DNA of 64,000 nucleotides, from NCBI RefSeq assembly GCF_037081835.1, contig NZ_CP146516.1:457501-521500 (forward strand), in the 5' to 3' direction. The translations under genes were made by a program, and so were the position numbers. This stretch comes from Spirobacillus cienkowskii. GTDB lineage: Bacteria; Bdellovibrionota_B; Oligoflexia; Silvanigrellales; Silvanigrellaceae. Position 1 is the stretch's first letter. Each line of letters opens with the position of its first letter. Under the pieces are notes generated by a model, which had not been told where the DNA came from, made no database searches, and saw only the letters and a list, made by a program, of their open reading frames with translations. Shown in pieces: positions 36,199-45,734 of the stretch.

Positions 36199-37122
36199 TT
36201 ATTGTAACAAGCGAAGCGCCAATGCTGGAATTTGATTTGATTGTGTTAGCACAGACACGCCAGATTGTTTTAAAATACTTGTTTGTGCAAGTTTTGCAGA
36301 TTCTTCTGCAAAATCTGTATCACGAATACGGCTGTTTGTTGCGGCGTTGTTTTCTGCTTGAATGCTTAGCTGATTGATTGTTGAATTTAAACGGCTTTGA
36401 ATCGCACCCATTGTTGAGCGGAAAGACGAAACCTTAGTAATTGCATCATCAATTACGCTAATAGAGCGTTGCGACATTTCTTTAGTCGAAACGCTTGAAA
36501 TGTCATCCTCTTCAGAAGTCCCTAAATTTAAGCCGTCTTCATCAACAGAGGCATTAATACTGCTAAAATCAATACGAATAACGTTTGTTGGATTTGGGTT
36601 ATCAAGGCTATCTGCAGATTCAAAAAAGTTTTTACCAACTTGGATTTCTAGAGGAAATGTATTTGATCGTTTAGTTATTTCTTCGTCAATTCCATCTTGT
36701 TCTCCAACTAAAAGAAGTGTTCCGTTGAATTCAGTTGTTCTAGAAATACGGTTAATTTCATCTTTAAGCTGGCTAAATTCTTTATTTAAAAAATCTCTTT
36801 CAGTATTACCAATTGTATCACTTGCGCCTTGAATTGAAAGTTCGCGAAGACGGGTTAAAATGTTACCAATTTCGTTTAATCCACCTTCTGCGGTTTGAAT
36901 CAGCGACACACCATCATTGGCGTTGCGTCTTGCCATAACTAAACCACGGTAATCAGCTTTAAGCTTTTCGCTTATTGCAAGCCCTGCGGCATCATCAGAA
37001 GCTTTATTAATGCGAAAACCTGAAGACAACTTTTCCATTGAAAGATTGTTCATGTCGTTACTTATTGTTAAGTTACGTTGTGCATTAAGCGACTGCACAT
37101 TTGTTGCAATACGAAACCCCAT
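36199..37122 (-). CDS. fliC: Flagellin
   Basis: The 307-residue protein has the conserved D0/D1 ends. The N-terminus reads ATNVQSLNAQRNL, then LSSGFRINKASDDAAGLAISEKL and AEGGLNEIGNILTRLRELSIQ. The C-terminus reads RLNSTINQL, ENNAATNSRIRDTDFAEESAKL and the final ALALRLLQ. The central D2/D3 part is short (about 140-215), so the filament is of the small type. AGGAGG lies 9 nt before the ATG. I could not place a sigma-28 box with confidence. No other flagellar gene is nearby. Confidence 0.95.
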   Translation of the reverse strand: MGFRIATNVQSLNAQRNLTISNDMNNLSMEKLSSGFRINKASDDAAGLAISEKLKADYRGLVMARRNANDGVSLIQTAEGGLNEIGNILTRLRELSIQGASDTIGNTERDFLNKEFSQLKDEINRISRTTEFNGTLLLVGEQDGIDEEITKRSNTFPLEIQVGKNFFESADSLDNPNPTNVIRIDFSSINASVDEDGLNLGTSEEDDISSVSTKEMSQRSISVIDDAITKVSSFRSTMGAIQSRLNSTINQLSIQAENNAATNSRIRDTDFAEESAKLAQTSILKQSGVSVLTQSNQIPALALRLLQ

Positions 37123-37204
37123 AGCAAATAACCTCCTAAAACATGGAACCTTGATAGTGCTGTTGAAAAAATTTTTGTTTTTTCTTTAGCAAGGTGCATT
37201 TTTT

Positions 37205-37217
37205 TTGACAGTGTCAA
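37205..37217. promoter_or_regulatory. Palindrome TTGACAGTGTCAA upstream of flagellin
   Basis: A perfect 13-nt palindrome (6-bp arms, one central base) lies 83 bp upstream of the flagellin start. It could be a regulator site. Apart from it, the 234-bp gap is AT-rich with no gene. Confidence 0.4.
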
Positions 37218-37356
37218 AATTGCATTATTTTAATCGTTATTACTCAATTTCTCTTTAGTTATTTTTATAAATAATTAATTGATTAAAAGTATTTTTTTTC
37301 AGTTAAATTTATATTATTTTTATTTTTTTTGATGTATTTTTGTAAATAATTAAATT

Positions 37357-38319
37357 TTATATTAGTCTAATTTTTGCTTCTAAAAATTCTTTTTTTAAAT
37401 TATCAACGAAATTGGCACAGGTTAAAATTTCTTTAATTTCTGAAACAATTTGACCAACTTCAAGTTCACCTTCTTGAATATTGCCATTTAGAATTCCTTC
37501 ACGCGCTCTGCCTTTACCTAAAATTTGTAATAACTCTTCTTTTGATGCGCAGCGATTTTCTGCTTCTTCTATTTGTTTAGAAAAAGGATTCTCTAGAAGT
37601 CGCACTGGTACAAGTTTTTTCATTCTTAAAAACGTTGCATTGAAAGTCGCATCACACATAGCAAGTTTAAAATTGTTGTGCGCAGAGCTTTCTTCAGTTG
37701 CAGCAAATGCAGTTCCAATTTGCACGCCCTCCGCACCCAGAGCAAATGCTGCCAGAATTCCCCTACCTGTTCCGATGCCCCCTGCAGCAATGATAGGGAT
37801 TGAGAGCTTTTGATAGAGCTGTTGTAATAAGACAAGGGTTGTGATTTCGTCTCTGCCATTGTGTCCTCCCGCTTCAAATCCTTCGACAACGACGGCATCG
37901 ACTCCTGCATCTTGGCATTTTTTTGCAAATTCTGGAGTGCTGACTACATGGACCACGGTGCAGCCATTTTGCTTTAAAAAAGCAGTCCATCGCTTGGGAG
38001 AACCAGCGCTTGTAAAAAAAATACGAATTCCTTCTTCTAATGCTGTGTTTATTTGTTCTTCTGTTTTTTCGTACAATAAAGGAAGATTAATACCAAATGG
38101 TTTAGGAGTTAGGCTTTTTGCTTTTTTAATTTGGCTTCGTAGCACGTCGGGCTTCATGCTTCCGGCACCGAGCAATCCCAAACAACCTGCGTTAGCGCTT
38201 GCCGCCGCTAATTTTGCCCCACTGACCCAAACCATTCCTGCCTGAATAATTGGGTGTTCGATTTTAAATAGATTTTGAATACGATTTTGAGGCCATATGT
38301 CACCTTTTTCCGCTTCCAT
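37357..38319 (-). CDS. FMN-dependent nitronate monooxygenase / enoyl-ACP reductase II-like protein
   Basis: The 320-residue TIM-barrel flavoprotein carries the family blocks: HPIIQAGMVWVSGAKLAAASANAGCLGLLGAG, VVVEGFEAGGHNG with the His-Asn pair, and IIAAGGIGTGRGILAAFALGAEGVQIGTAFAATEE. These motifs are shared by nitronate monooxygenase and FabK. The gene order after an enoyl-CoA hydratase slightly favours a fatty-acid role. It is the last gene of a leftward run from the PspA-like gene. Confidence 0.82.
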   Translation of the reverse strand: MEAEKGDIWPQNRIQNLFKIEHPIIQAGMVWVSGAKLAAASANAGCLGLLGAGSMKPDVLRSQIKKAKSLTPKPFGINLPLLYEKTEEQINTALEEGIRIFFTSAGSPKRWTAFLKQNGCTVVHVVSTPEFAKKCQDAGVDAVVVEGFEAGGHNGRDEITTLVLLQQLYQKLSIPIIAAGGIGTGRGILAAFALGAEGVQIGTAFAATEESSAHNNFKLAMCDATFNATFLRMKKLVPVRLLENPFSKQIEEAENRCASKEELLQILGKGRAREGILNGNIQEGELEVGQIVSEIKEILTCANFVDNLKKEFLEAKIRLI

Positions 38320-38351
38320 ATTTTCTCCATGAAACTGATAGTTTTATACAG

Positions 38352-38555
38352 TTATTTTTCTTTTGACTTAATTTGGTTAGTGTTATTTTTAAGTTTATTG
38401 ATGGTTTGATTTTCGATTTCTTTTTTTCTTTTTGTGACTTCTTTGTCTATATTAGAGGGAGACGTTGGATAAAGAGGTTCTGGTGGTAACTTAACACCAC
38501 ATGCTGCTGTAAATATAAAAAAAGTTAAAATAAAATATTTTTTATAATTTTTCAT
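38352..38555 (-). CDS. Small lipoprotein (LptM-like)
   Basis: The 67-residue lipoprotein has a leader ending in FTAACGVKLPPEPLYP: lipobox Cys19, then Gly and a Pro-rich start similar to the CGxKGPLYxP of LptM/YifL lipoproteins. The rest is a charged helix. Its start overlaps the stop of the enoyl-CoA hydratase gene by 4 nt (ATGA). Confidence 0.7.
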   Translation of the reverse strand: MKNYKKYFILTFFIFTAACGVKLPPEPLYPTSPSNIDKEVTKRKKEIENQTINKLKNNTNQIKSKEK

Positions 38556-39367
38556 TTGCTTTTTACCGAGAAAAAATTATGAATTCTTTTTTTGTGTTCT
38601 TCTTTTAAAAAATATTTATTAAATATATTAATGTCATATTCATAAAGTAAGCTTTTATTTAAAATTTTTTGTCTATTCATAAGATTGTCTCTTATTGGTT
38701 TAGGACAATCAATAATATTATCTTTCCATTTTATTAAATTTTGTTGGCAGGATTTGGCTGTTGTAAACGTTTGATCGACAAGTCCCAAACGGAGTAATTG
38801 TGTAGAAGTAAGACTGCATTTACCAACCTGGAGTGCAGCAACTTTTTTAGGATACAAGTTTGGGCATAATTCTGTTAAACGGAGCATGCCATTCCAACCA
38901 GCAGGAATCCCAAAACGAGTTTGAGATAAATGAAAGTCATAGTTTTTTCCAACGCTCCATCTAAAATCTGTTGCTAGCGCCAATTCAACTCCCCCTCCAT
39001 ATGAAGGTCCCGAAAGAATGGCAACAGAAGGAATCGATATTGAGTTTAACAGATTACAAAAAGAGCGAATAGATGCACCGTATTGTTGGCAATCTTCTAA
39101 AGAATTATTTTTTAAATCCTTAAGGTTACCACCACTTGAAAAAACTCCAGTAACAGCTGATTTTAAAACAATAAGTACACAATTATAATTGATTAAGAAT
39201 TCTTCAAAAGTGCTTTTTTTATTTTCAAAATTAAAAGAGAGACTTTGCATAATGTGAGACATGCGAAGGCTTATTGCATTTTTTGTTGATGGGCTATTTA
39301 ATACGACATAGCATATGTTTTCTTCTGCGTGTATTAAAAACTCTTCTCCATCAACAAGTTTAACCAT
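38552..39367 (-). CDS. Enoyl-CoA hydratase/isomerase family protein
   Basis: The 271-residue crotonase-fold protein has the two oxyanion-hole segments: SGGNLKDL after VTGVFS, and the Gly-rich ILSGPSYGGGVELALATDFRW. FGIPAGWNG follows. Crotonase family members act on acyl-CoA beta carbons. The exact reaction cannot be fixed from motifs alone. It is second in the leftward run PspA-like, hydratase, lipoprotein, FabK-like. Confidence 0.85.
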   Translation of the reverse strand: MVKLVDGEEFLIHAEENICYVVLNSPSTKNAISLRMSHIMQSLSFNFENKKSTFEEFLINYNCVLIVLKSAVTGVFSSGGNLKDLKNNSLEDCQQYGASIRSFCNLLNSISIPSVAILSGPSYGGGVELALATDFRWSVGKNYDFHLSQTRFGIPAGWNGMLRLTELCPNLYPKKVAALQVGKCSLTSTQLLRLGLVDQTFTTAKSCQQNLIKWKDNIIDCPKPIRDNLMNRQKILNKSLLYEYDINIFNKYFLKEEHKKRIHNFFSVKSK

Positions 39368-39388
39368 AATTTTGCTCTCTTTCGCTTT

Positions 39389-40210
39389 TTATTTGGATTG
39401 AGCATCAACTTCTATAATATTATTTTTATTAGAATTATGCACTTGAGTTGTGCCTGGAAGTGTGGCAAACGGATCACTTTTAACTTTGTTGTTTGTCCCT
39501 GAAATCGCTGCATCAAATGCAGATAAATGCTTTGAGCGCGAACCAGCAGATTGCAATTCTTTATCGAGATCAATTTTTTCTACTCCATTTAATTCAGTAG
39601 AAAGTTTTGCAACAGCTTTAGATTTTTGTCTTGCATTACGAATTGCTTCCAAGTTTTTAGAAGACGAATCGGTTGAAACTCCAGCCAATCTATCGTTAAG
39701 ATCTTTGATTTTTTGTGAGCTAATGATATCGGCAACGGTTTCTGCTTCTTCTTTATTTAACATGTCAATTTGTGCTTGAAGTTCTAGCAAACGTGCTTTG
39801 AATCGTTCGATTGATTGTTGTTGTTCATCAATCTCTGTTTCAAGCTCTTTAATGCGTTGTTCATTTTTTTCTGCTTTGTCTGCAAGTTGAGTGTATGCAC
39901 TCTTATAGCGTTCGTCAGGATTTTTTTTGTACAGTTCTATGGCGCCATTCATTTTATGTTGCAGTTCTTCATTTTCGCGAATTATTTTTTTTACTTCGTC
40001 GGACTTCATTTCTCGTATGCGGATAAGTTCGGCAATTGCTTCTCTCATCTCTTGATAGTCTTTTGTCCAGTCTTCTTTGGTTTTGCGAAATTGTGAGCGA
40101 ATGGCATCGGCGCTTGAAGCAACCATTTTATCAGCCATTCTTTCTGTTTTACCTTGCGCAAGTCCAAAAACACTTGCAAAAAATCTTCCTAAACTATTAA
40201 TAAAACTCAT
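39389..40210 (-). CDS. PspA/Vipp1-like coiled-coil protein
   Basis: The 273-residue protein begins with a short amphipathic helix (FINSLGRFFASVFGLAQGK). A long coiled coil follows (about 55-160), with IAELIRIREMKSDEVKK and EQRIKELETEIDEQQQSIERFKARLLELQAQIDML. The C-terminus is less ordered. This is the layout of PspA/IM30 membrane-remodelling proteins, although the usual family length is shorter and the resemblance is not strong everywhere. It may bind the inner membrane under stress. Confidence 0.6.
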   Translation of the reverse strand: MSFINSLGRFFASVFGLAQGKTERMADKMVASSADAIRSQFRKTKEDWTKDYQEMREAIAELIRIREMKSDEVKKIIRENEELQHKMNGAIELYKKNPDERYKSAYTQLADKAEKNEQRIKELETEIDEQQQSIERFKARLLELQAQIDMLNKEEAETVADIISSQKIKDLNDRLAGVSTDSSSKNLEAIRNARQKSKAVAKLSTELNGVEKIDLDKELQSAGSRSKHLSAFDAAISGTNNKVKSDPFATLPGTTQVHNSNKNNIIEVDAQSK

Positions 40211-40363
40211 AAAATTCTCCTAGAAAAAACAAAAATAACACAATTTTCAAATAATGAGATCGTGTTAAAAGTGTATAAATAATAACAGTTGTTTTAATAT
40301 CTGTTAAGCTGTTGGTGGATTTTTCGAGAACAATTTTTTTTAATATTATAGCTCATTAGAGGT

Positions 40364-41029
40364 TCACAACCCAATTTCTGATGAAGGCATGTTTTCTTGT
40401 GGGGGAGTTTCTATAGAAGTTAGCGCTAAAACAGCCTTTTTTTGATCATCGAGATTCATTTGTAAAGATCGTAAACTAGGAAGTTCGCTTAAGCTTGATA
40501 ATCCAAATATTTCAAGAAATTTTGGTGTTGTTTTGTATTCAAGCGGATTGCCAACTTCTTTTCGTGTACCAGAGGCATAAATTAAATCTTTGTCTTTTAA
40601 CGTTTGTACAATAGAAGAACTATCAACTTGTCGCAGTGCATTAATTTGTGCTCGTGTTATTGGCTGCCTATAAGCAATTATTGCAAGTGTTTCAAGCGCA
40701 TTTTTGCTTAAAGAGCGTGCTTTACCAGAGTATTGTTTTTTAATTAACGGGAGATATTCATTTCGAGTTTTGAGCTGGTACTTATTATTGTTTTCAGTTA
40801 ATTCAAACGCTCTATTTTGGTAATCGTAAACAAGGGCTCTAAGTGCCATGCGAACATCGGATAAAGAAACTTCTCCAACCCAATTTCTGATTTCTCCTGC
40901 TTCTAATGGCATGTCTGCTACAAACAGAATGGCCTCAACTTTTAATTTTAAAATTTCAAACACAGATTTATTTGAATTTTGAGGTGAAGCTTCATTATTT
41001 AAAATTGTAAGAGAATTTTCTTCTTCCAT
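40364..41029 (-). CDS. scpB: Segregation and condensation protein B
   Basis: The 221-residue protein is the dimeric winged-helix partner of ScpA in the SMC condensin. Signature parts are KVEAILFVADMPLEAGEI, KARSLSKNALETLAIIAYRQPITRAQINALR and LIYASGTRKEVGNPLEYKTTPKFLEIFGL. It is 36 kb away from scpA, an unusual separation since the two are often adjacent. An unknown gene lies 18 bp upstream in the same unit. Confidence 0.93.
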   Translation of the reverse strand: MEEENSLTILNNEASPQNSNKSVFEILKLKVEAILFVADMPLEAGEIRNWVGEVSLSDVRMALRALVYDYQNRAFELTENNNKYQLKTRNEYLPLIKKQYSGKARSLSKNALETLAIIAYRQPITRAQINALRQVDSSSIVQTLKDKDLIYASGTRKEVGNPLEYKTTPKFLEIFGLSSLSELPSLRSLQMNLDDQKKAVLALTSIETPPQENMPSSEIGL

Positions 41030-41047
41030 GATTAACCTTATTGACGA

Positions 41048-41608
41048 TTACATATTATCTTTATTTTTTTGTCGCTCTTTTTTAGGAGCTTTTTTTTCAA
41101 GCGGTTCGTTAACGATTTGTGCTTCGATTGTGTTTTTTTCACTAATCCGTTTTTTGGCATCACTAATTAGAGTTGAAGCAATGTTATTTCTAAAATTTTT
41201 AATTGATTCTATACTAGTAGGTGCATTGCTCACAACAACGGAATTAACATACCTAATAATTGGGATAATATTTTTTCCATTATTGTGTTCTACTAGAATA
41301 TTTGTGATTTCATCACGAATTTCTGGAGTAACAGAATTTTCAGGTTGTCCTTTTAAAACTTTACTGACAACATTTGAAAGCATTTTTTCAATTTCAGAAT
41401 TTGTTTTATGGCTAAGGACATTCACTTTTCCCATTAAAATTTGAATTTCTTCTTTAGAAAAAGTGCGTGCTGTATCAACGGCCTTTCGGGCTAGACCCAT
41501 CATATTTTTGGGATGAAGGTTTTCCTGATTTTTTTTGAAGGTATCAATGATTTTGTTCGAATTCATACTTTTAATGTTATTAATAAAGGAACTGAATTTA
41601 CTATCCAT
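41048..41608 (-). CDS. Hypothetical helical protein upstream of scpB
   Basis: The protein of about 186 residues is helical and basic at its C-terminus (KKAPKKERQKNKDNM), with no membrane segment. ATG at 41608 with AAGGAAA about 7 nt upstream is preferred over 41647. It is in an operon with scpB (18-bp gap). A link to chromosome organisation is only suggested by position. No family recognised. Confidence 0.65.
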   Translation of the reverse strand: MDSKFSSFINNIKSMNSNKIIDTFKKNQENLHPKNMMGLARKAVDTARTFSKEEIQILMGKVNVLSHKTNSEIEKMLSNVVSKVLKGQPENSVTPEIRDEITNILVEHNNGKNIIPIIRYVNSVVVSNAPTSIESIKNFRNNIASTLISDAKKRISEKNTIEAQIVNEPLEKKAPKKERQKNKDNM

Positions 41609-41749
41609 TGCGTGTTTCCTTGTATTTTTTAATAGCCTTTTAGGCAAAACTCTATAGCCGAAAAAGTAACTACTGATCTCAAGAAATTAATACCTCTAAA
41701 TTTCTCATACACCAAAATATCAAAAAATCAAATTAAAAATCTTTTGATT

Positions 41750-42724
41750 TCAAAAATTTATTTTAATTTCTTGGTTTCGTATTCCATTTTGAAAGTCTTT
41801 TGCAGTAACAGGCTTTTTGCCAGGAAGCTGCATTTCAAGAACTTCTAAAACAGAGTTGTTACCACAACCTAAACATAAAGACTGTGGAGTAAAAAATAAT
41901 TCACCTATTTTTAAATTTAAAGTATTTTTTGAAACTTTAGTTGTAATAATTTTCATTTCTATGACATCTTCGTTGAGTGATATAGATAGCTTTGTTCCAG
42001 GCCAGCCTGCAAATGCGCGAACTTTGTTGTGAAGTTTGGTGGCATTTATGTTGAGATCGAGTTTGGCTTCTTCGGGTTTGATTTTTTCGGCATGGGTTGC
42101 ATTATTGTGATTTTGTTCGCAAGGAGTCATTTTACCAGAAACATAATTTGGTATTGACTTAATTAAAAGTTCTGTTCCTTTTTCAAATAAAACTTCAAGA
42201 AGCTCTGGAGATTTTATATTTTCATCAATAATAAGTTTTTCTTGTACTAATATAGGACCAGCATCCATTGCAGCAACCGAAAGTAAAATAGATACTCCTG
42301 TTTGTGTATCGCCGTTTTCGATGCAGCGTTGTACGGGCGCTGCTCCTCTATAAAAAGGTAACAGACTTGGATGAATATTTAATGTTCCATAATGAGGTAT
42401 AGCAAGAAAACTTTTTGGTAGATAATTGCCATATGCAGCTGTAATGCAAAGGTCTGGTTTTAATTCTTGTAACGTTGCAATAAATTCTGGTTCTTTTGCT
42501 GATTGAGGAGTTAACACGGGAATTCCGTGTTCAAGCGCAGCAAGATGAACGGGAGAGGGAGTTTCTTTACCGTTTCGGTGAGATCGAGCCGGTGGTTGGC
42601 TGACTGCAAGAATAATTTTAAAAAGATGAGAATGTTTTTGTAAAGCAAGTAAAGATTTTGCAGCAACTTGGGGAGTTCCTAGAAAGATAATTTTTAATCT
42701 GTTATCTGGTTGAGAATAGACCAT
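41750..42724 (-). CDS. fmt: Methionyl-tRNA formyltransferase
   Basis: The protein of about 324 residues formylates initiator Met-tRNA. The formyltransferase domain shows IIFLGTPQVAAKSLLAL, SQPPARSHRNGKETPSPVHLAA, the catalytic ITAAYGNYLPKSFLAIP, and LNIHPSLLPFYRGAAPVQRCIENGDTQTGVSIL. The C-terminal domain follows with VRAFAGWPGT. Here it is not next to def; folK lies upstream. ATG at 42724 is preferred to 42757. Confidence 0.95.
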   Translation of the reverse strand: MVYSQPDNRLKIIFLGTPQVAAKSLLALQKHSHLFKIILAVSQPPARSHRNGKETPSPVHLAALEHGIPVLTPQSAKEPEFIATLQELKPDLCITAAYGNYLPKSFLAIPHYGTLNIHPSLLPFYRGAAPVQRCIENGDTQTGVSILLSVAAMDAGPILVQEKLIIDENIKSPELLEVLFEKGTELLIKSIPNYVSGKMTPCEQNHNNATHAEKIKPEEAKLDLNINATKLHNKVRAFAGWPGTKLSISLNEDVIEMKIITTKVSKNTLNLKIGELFFTPQSLCLGCGNNSVLEVLEMQLPGKKPVTAKDFQNGIRNQEIKINF

Positions 42725-42800
42725 AATTAAAGCACCTATGTCATATTTTATAGTCAATGAGTGATGTTACTCATTAGCTGTTGCGTGTGTGAGGTTAGTG

Positions 42801-43298
42801 TTAAAGAAAGTGTTTTGCAAGAAAGTCTTTAGAAATGCATAAGTCTTCTTCCACCATTTGTCGCCAAAAGTCCCTGTTGTAGTATTCTAAATGAGGAACA
42901 AAAAAATCAGGTTGTTTTTTAAAAGAAAACGGCTCGCACAAAGAAAACTGAGAACTCGTTTTTTTTGCGCAAAATAAAATGTCAATATCTAGTTCTCGCG
43001 GGCACCAGCGGCGATGTCTTGGATGTCCAATAGTATCTTCAATTTTAGTAATAATTTTATAAAGTTTTATTGGTGTGTAAACTGTTTCAACTTCGCAAGC
43101 AAAATTGATATAATATTCGTGGTCAGACGTATCAAATTTTGGATGTTGGAGTGGTTCTGTTTTTCGCCAGGGTGACTGTTGAACAATAAAAACATGCTCT
43201 TGCAATAGGCGCAAAGATGTATTTAGATTTTGAATCCTATCTCCTTGATTGGAGCCAAAAGCGAGTACATATTTAAAAGTATAGTTAGAATTAAGCAT
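42801..43298 (-). CDS. folK: 2-amino-4-hydroxy-6-hydroxymethyldihydropteridine pyrophosphokinase
   Basis: The 165-residue protein catalyses the pyrophosphoryl transfer before dihydropteroate synthesis in folate production. The HPPK signature is present: LAFGSNQGDRIQNL at the start, NFACEVET in the middle, and the ATP/Mg motif RRWCPRELDIDILF. Gene order rpmH, folK, fmt on one strand groups two genes linked by folate/formyl metabolism. Confidence 0.93.
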   Translation of the reverse strand: MLNSNYTFKYVLAFGSNQGDRIQNLNTSLRLLQEHVFIVQQSPWRKTEPLQHPKFDTSDHEYYINFACEVETVYTPIKLYKIITKIEDTIGHPRHRRWCPRELDIDILFCAKKTSSQFSLCEPFSFKKQPDFFVPHLEYYNRDFWRQMVEEDLCISKDFLAKHFL

Positions 43299-43323
43299 TA
43301 TTTATTTAGCTAAAAATACGAAA

Positions 43324-43351
43324 AAAAGGCGCATGGTGCGCCTTTTACTTA
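43324..43351 (-). terminator. rpmH terminator
   Basis: On the minus strand AAAAGGCGCA (43346-43337) pairs with TGCGCCTTTT (43333-43324) around three bases, followed by TTT. It separates rpmH from folK. Confidence 0.88.
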
Positions 43352-43365
43352 AGTAATTCTAGATT

Positions 43366-43518
43366 TTACTTAACGTAAACTGTTGCTGCTAACAAGGAGC
43401 GACCCTTGCTGCGACGGCGCTTGATGATGTTGCGTCCATTTTTAGTTGCCATACGGGCACGGAATCCATGTTTACGCTTGCGGACTTTATTACTTGGTTG
43501 AAATGTTCTTTTGCTCAT
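43366..43518 (-). CDS. rpmH: 50S ribosomal protein L34
   Basis: The 50-residue basic protein has the full L34 pattern ([20 protein letters not shown], then [19 protein letters not shown]), a few residues longer than many L34. GAGAGGA lies about 10 nt before the ATG at 43518. In most bacteria rpmH is followed by rnpA and yidC; here a terminator and folK follow instead, so it is an orphan copy. Confidence 0.97.
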   Translation of the reverse strand: MSKRTFQPSNKVRKRKHGFRARMATKNGRNIIKRRRSKGRSLLAATVYVK

Positions 43519-43705
43519 GTTGAAAATCCTCTCAAATCATAGGAACCACTTTGCTAGCATAGGTGCTCGATTCGTGCAAGTAGAAATTTTAGAAATTGAT
43601 TGCCTTGAGCCTTTATTTCTTTGCTTTGACTTTGATCAATTATGTGGCATAGCTTCTGTGGGCATAATTTGTATAGTACCTTCTTAATATGAAAGAAGCT
43701 TTAGT

Positions 43706-44653
43706 ATGATAGATAAGAAAAAAAGAAGTTTTGCAAAGCCAGGCAAAACCACTCCAAAAACAGAAAAAAAGTATTTTAAACAACAAGAACCATCTAAAAA
43801 ATTTGATAACTCCTCTAAATCCGAGAAAAAAAATCAAGGACAGGCAATAAAGCTCAAGAAAAACCAACCCAGAGAACTTTTTGTTTGGGGAAGAAGAACT
43901 GTTGAAGCCTATTTGTCAAATTTGCACCAGCTTAAAAGTATTGAAAGCGCAAAGTATGGACTGCACATTATTGTTGATAAAAGCAATAAGGCGCCAGCAC
44001 AATTAAAACCAGCTGTGGAGTCTGCGCAACTACTTGGAATTAAAGTAGTTCCACACAAAGACGCAGAAGAAACCTGGCCGTTGGCTGATACTTCTGAGGT
44101 TCTCAACCATCAACGGATTTGCTTAAAAATTCCGGAATACCCAGTACAAAATATGACAGATGCTTTAGAGGCAGTTAAAGCAGCAAATCAAAACTCAGTT
44201 CATGGCTGTGTGGGCATTGTGCTTGATCAGGTGCAAGATCCTCGCAACTTTGGAGCAATAATTCGTAGTGCGGCGTTTTTTGGAATTAAATTTGTAATTT
44301 ATGGAACAGATAGACAGGCTGATATCACATCATTAGTGTTAAAAACCTCCGCAGGAGGAGCCTTTTCTTTATCCTTAATTCCTACTGTGAATATCAATCG
44401 TGCGTTGCAGCAGCTTAAAGATGCTGGTGGATGGATTGTTGGTACTGCATTGAGTGAGGGAACTGTCTCTTTAAGTGAGTTGCCAAAGGATAGAGCATGG
44501 GTTGCGGTTTTAGGCAATGAAGGCAAAGGGTTACGGCATGAAATCACAAAAGGTTGTGATTATATTGTAAAAATTCCTGGCGGTCAGGGGACTGTAGATT
44601 CTTTAAATGTAAGTGTGGCAGCGGGAATTTTGTTTCATAGCCTTACTCCTTAG
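43706..44653 (+). CDS. rlmB: TrmH/SpoU family 23S rRNA 2'-O-methyltransferase (RlmB-like)
   Basis: The 315-residue SPOUT methyltransferase has a very basic N-terminal extension (about 1-55). A substrate-binding domain follows, then the knotted catalytic domain with VLDQVQDPRNFGAIIRSAAFFGI, VLKTSAGGAFSLSLIP, VLGNEGKGLRHEITKGCD and KIPGGQGTVDSLNVSVAAGI. RlmB modifies G2251 in the P loop of 23S rRNA; the exact target here is by similarity. The basic extension may help RNA binding. Confidence 0.9.
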   Translation: MIDKKKRSFAKPGKTTPKTEKKYFKQQEPSKKFDNSSKSEKKNQGQAIKLKKNQPRELFVWGRRTVEAYLSNLHQLKSIESAKYGLHIIVDKSNKAPAQLKPAVESAQLLGIKVVPHKDAEETWPLADTSEVLNHQRICLKIPEYPVQNMTDALEAVKAANQNSVHGCVGIVLDQVQDPRNFGAIIRSAAFFGIKFVIYGTDRQADITSLVLKTSAGGAFSLSLIPTVNINRALQQLKDAGGWIVGTALSEGTVSLSELPKDRAWVAVLGNEGKGLRHEITKGCDYIVKIPGGQGTVDSLNVSVAAGILFHSLTP

Positions 44654-44685
44654 AAATTTAGTAGAAAGGGGAGTTTCCTTAATTT

Positions 44686-45603
44686 ATGAAACTTTTTAGC
44701 CATTTATGCCCAAATGACTACCCCTTTTTAATTCCTCAAAGTTTTTTTAATGTCTTTGAAGGTGAAAATATCGCCATTTCAGAAAATCCTTATTTATTAA
44801 GTTCTTTAGGTTTGGCAATTCCTAGCTTAAAGAATAGGGTTTTGTTTTCGTTAAATGACCCATTGCCTCACTCTTTTATTTTAAAAACTTTTCATAGCAG
44901 TAAAGTCGTAGAAGCTTGTGATCCTTCGCCTCGTGGTGATGCGCAGTATTTGGTAACCAATGTGGAAAACATTGCTGAGGTGTTTCACGAAAAAAAATAT
45001 TTAGCAATAAAAACTGCAGATTGTTTGCCTGTTGTGTTTTGTTTTCGGAAATCAAACGTGTTTGCAGGTGCAGTTTGCCATGCCGGGTGGAGAGGATTTT
45101 CTGCTCAAATTTTACAAAGTACAGTAGAATTGCTAATACAAAAGGTCGCATTATTTAATATTAACCGTTTTGAATTTTTGGCCTCATTACAAATGTTTAT
45201 TGGTCCAGCTATTTTTGGGGTTAGCTACGAATGTGGTTTGGATGTTCAAAAAGCTTTGAGCCAGCACCGAGATGTGACTTTTTCTAACTATCATTGTGAG
45301 GATAAACTTTACAAATCCTTATTTGATTGTTGTTCTGATTTAACCAAAGATTCTTCGCTATTGCCTTATTTATTAAATCAAAAGCGTAAAATAGAGGTTG
45401 CAGACAATGTAAAAGTCTATCCTGATTTGCAGCTGCTTGCCGCACTAGAAGCGGTTGTGATAGGGCTCAACCAAAAAAATATCAGTATATTAAGAGAAAA
45501 TACGTATGGTCACCCTACACTGTTTAGCTTTCGTCAAGCGACCCATCGTGATATTCCCAAAGTTACACACCAGTGGACGCACCTGTGTTTTATTGATGAC
45601 TAA
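44686..45603 (+). CDS. pgeF: Polyphenol oxidase-type protein PgeF/YfiH
   Basis: The 305-residue protein shows the YfiH motifs: LAIKTADCLPVVFC, the metal-binding CHAGWRGF and IGPAIFGVSYECG. A C-terminal NTYGHPTLFSFRQ holds the last ligands. Family members are described as peptidoglycan editing factors and as purine nucleoside enzymes. It starts 32 bp after rlmB and is likely co-transcribed with it. Confidence 0.9.
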   Translation: MKLFSHLCPNDYPFLIPQSFFNVFEGENIAISENPYLLSSLGLAIPSLKNRVLFSLNDPLPHSFILKTFHSSKVVEACDPSPRGDAQYLVTNVENIAEVFHEKKYLAIKTADCLPVVFCFRKSNVFAGAVCHAGWRGFSAQILQSTVELLIQKVALFNINRFEFLASLQMFIGPAIFGVSYECGLDVQKALSQHRDVTFSNYHCEDKLYKSLFDCCSDLTKDSSLLPYLLNQKRKIEVADNVKVYPDLQLLAALEAVVIGLNQKNISILRENTYGHPTLFSFRQATHRDIPKVTHQWTHLCFIDD

Positions 45604-45734
45604 AGTATGCTAGCTTTTTGGTGCACATCTCGTTGACATATTTTTGCCTTGCTCAACTTCAAGAAACCGTGTTAGCTCTTAAACATTTATGGGGCGTTTT
45701 GCCGTTATGGCACCCAGTAGGAGACAAAAAGCAA

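Noticed and set aside
37123-37240. Sigma-28 or sigma-54 promoter before flagellin
   Set aside because: No TAAA-N15-GCCGATAA or GG-N10-GC arrangement with acceptable match; only the TTGACA palindrome stands out.
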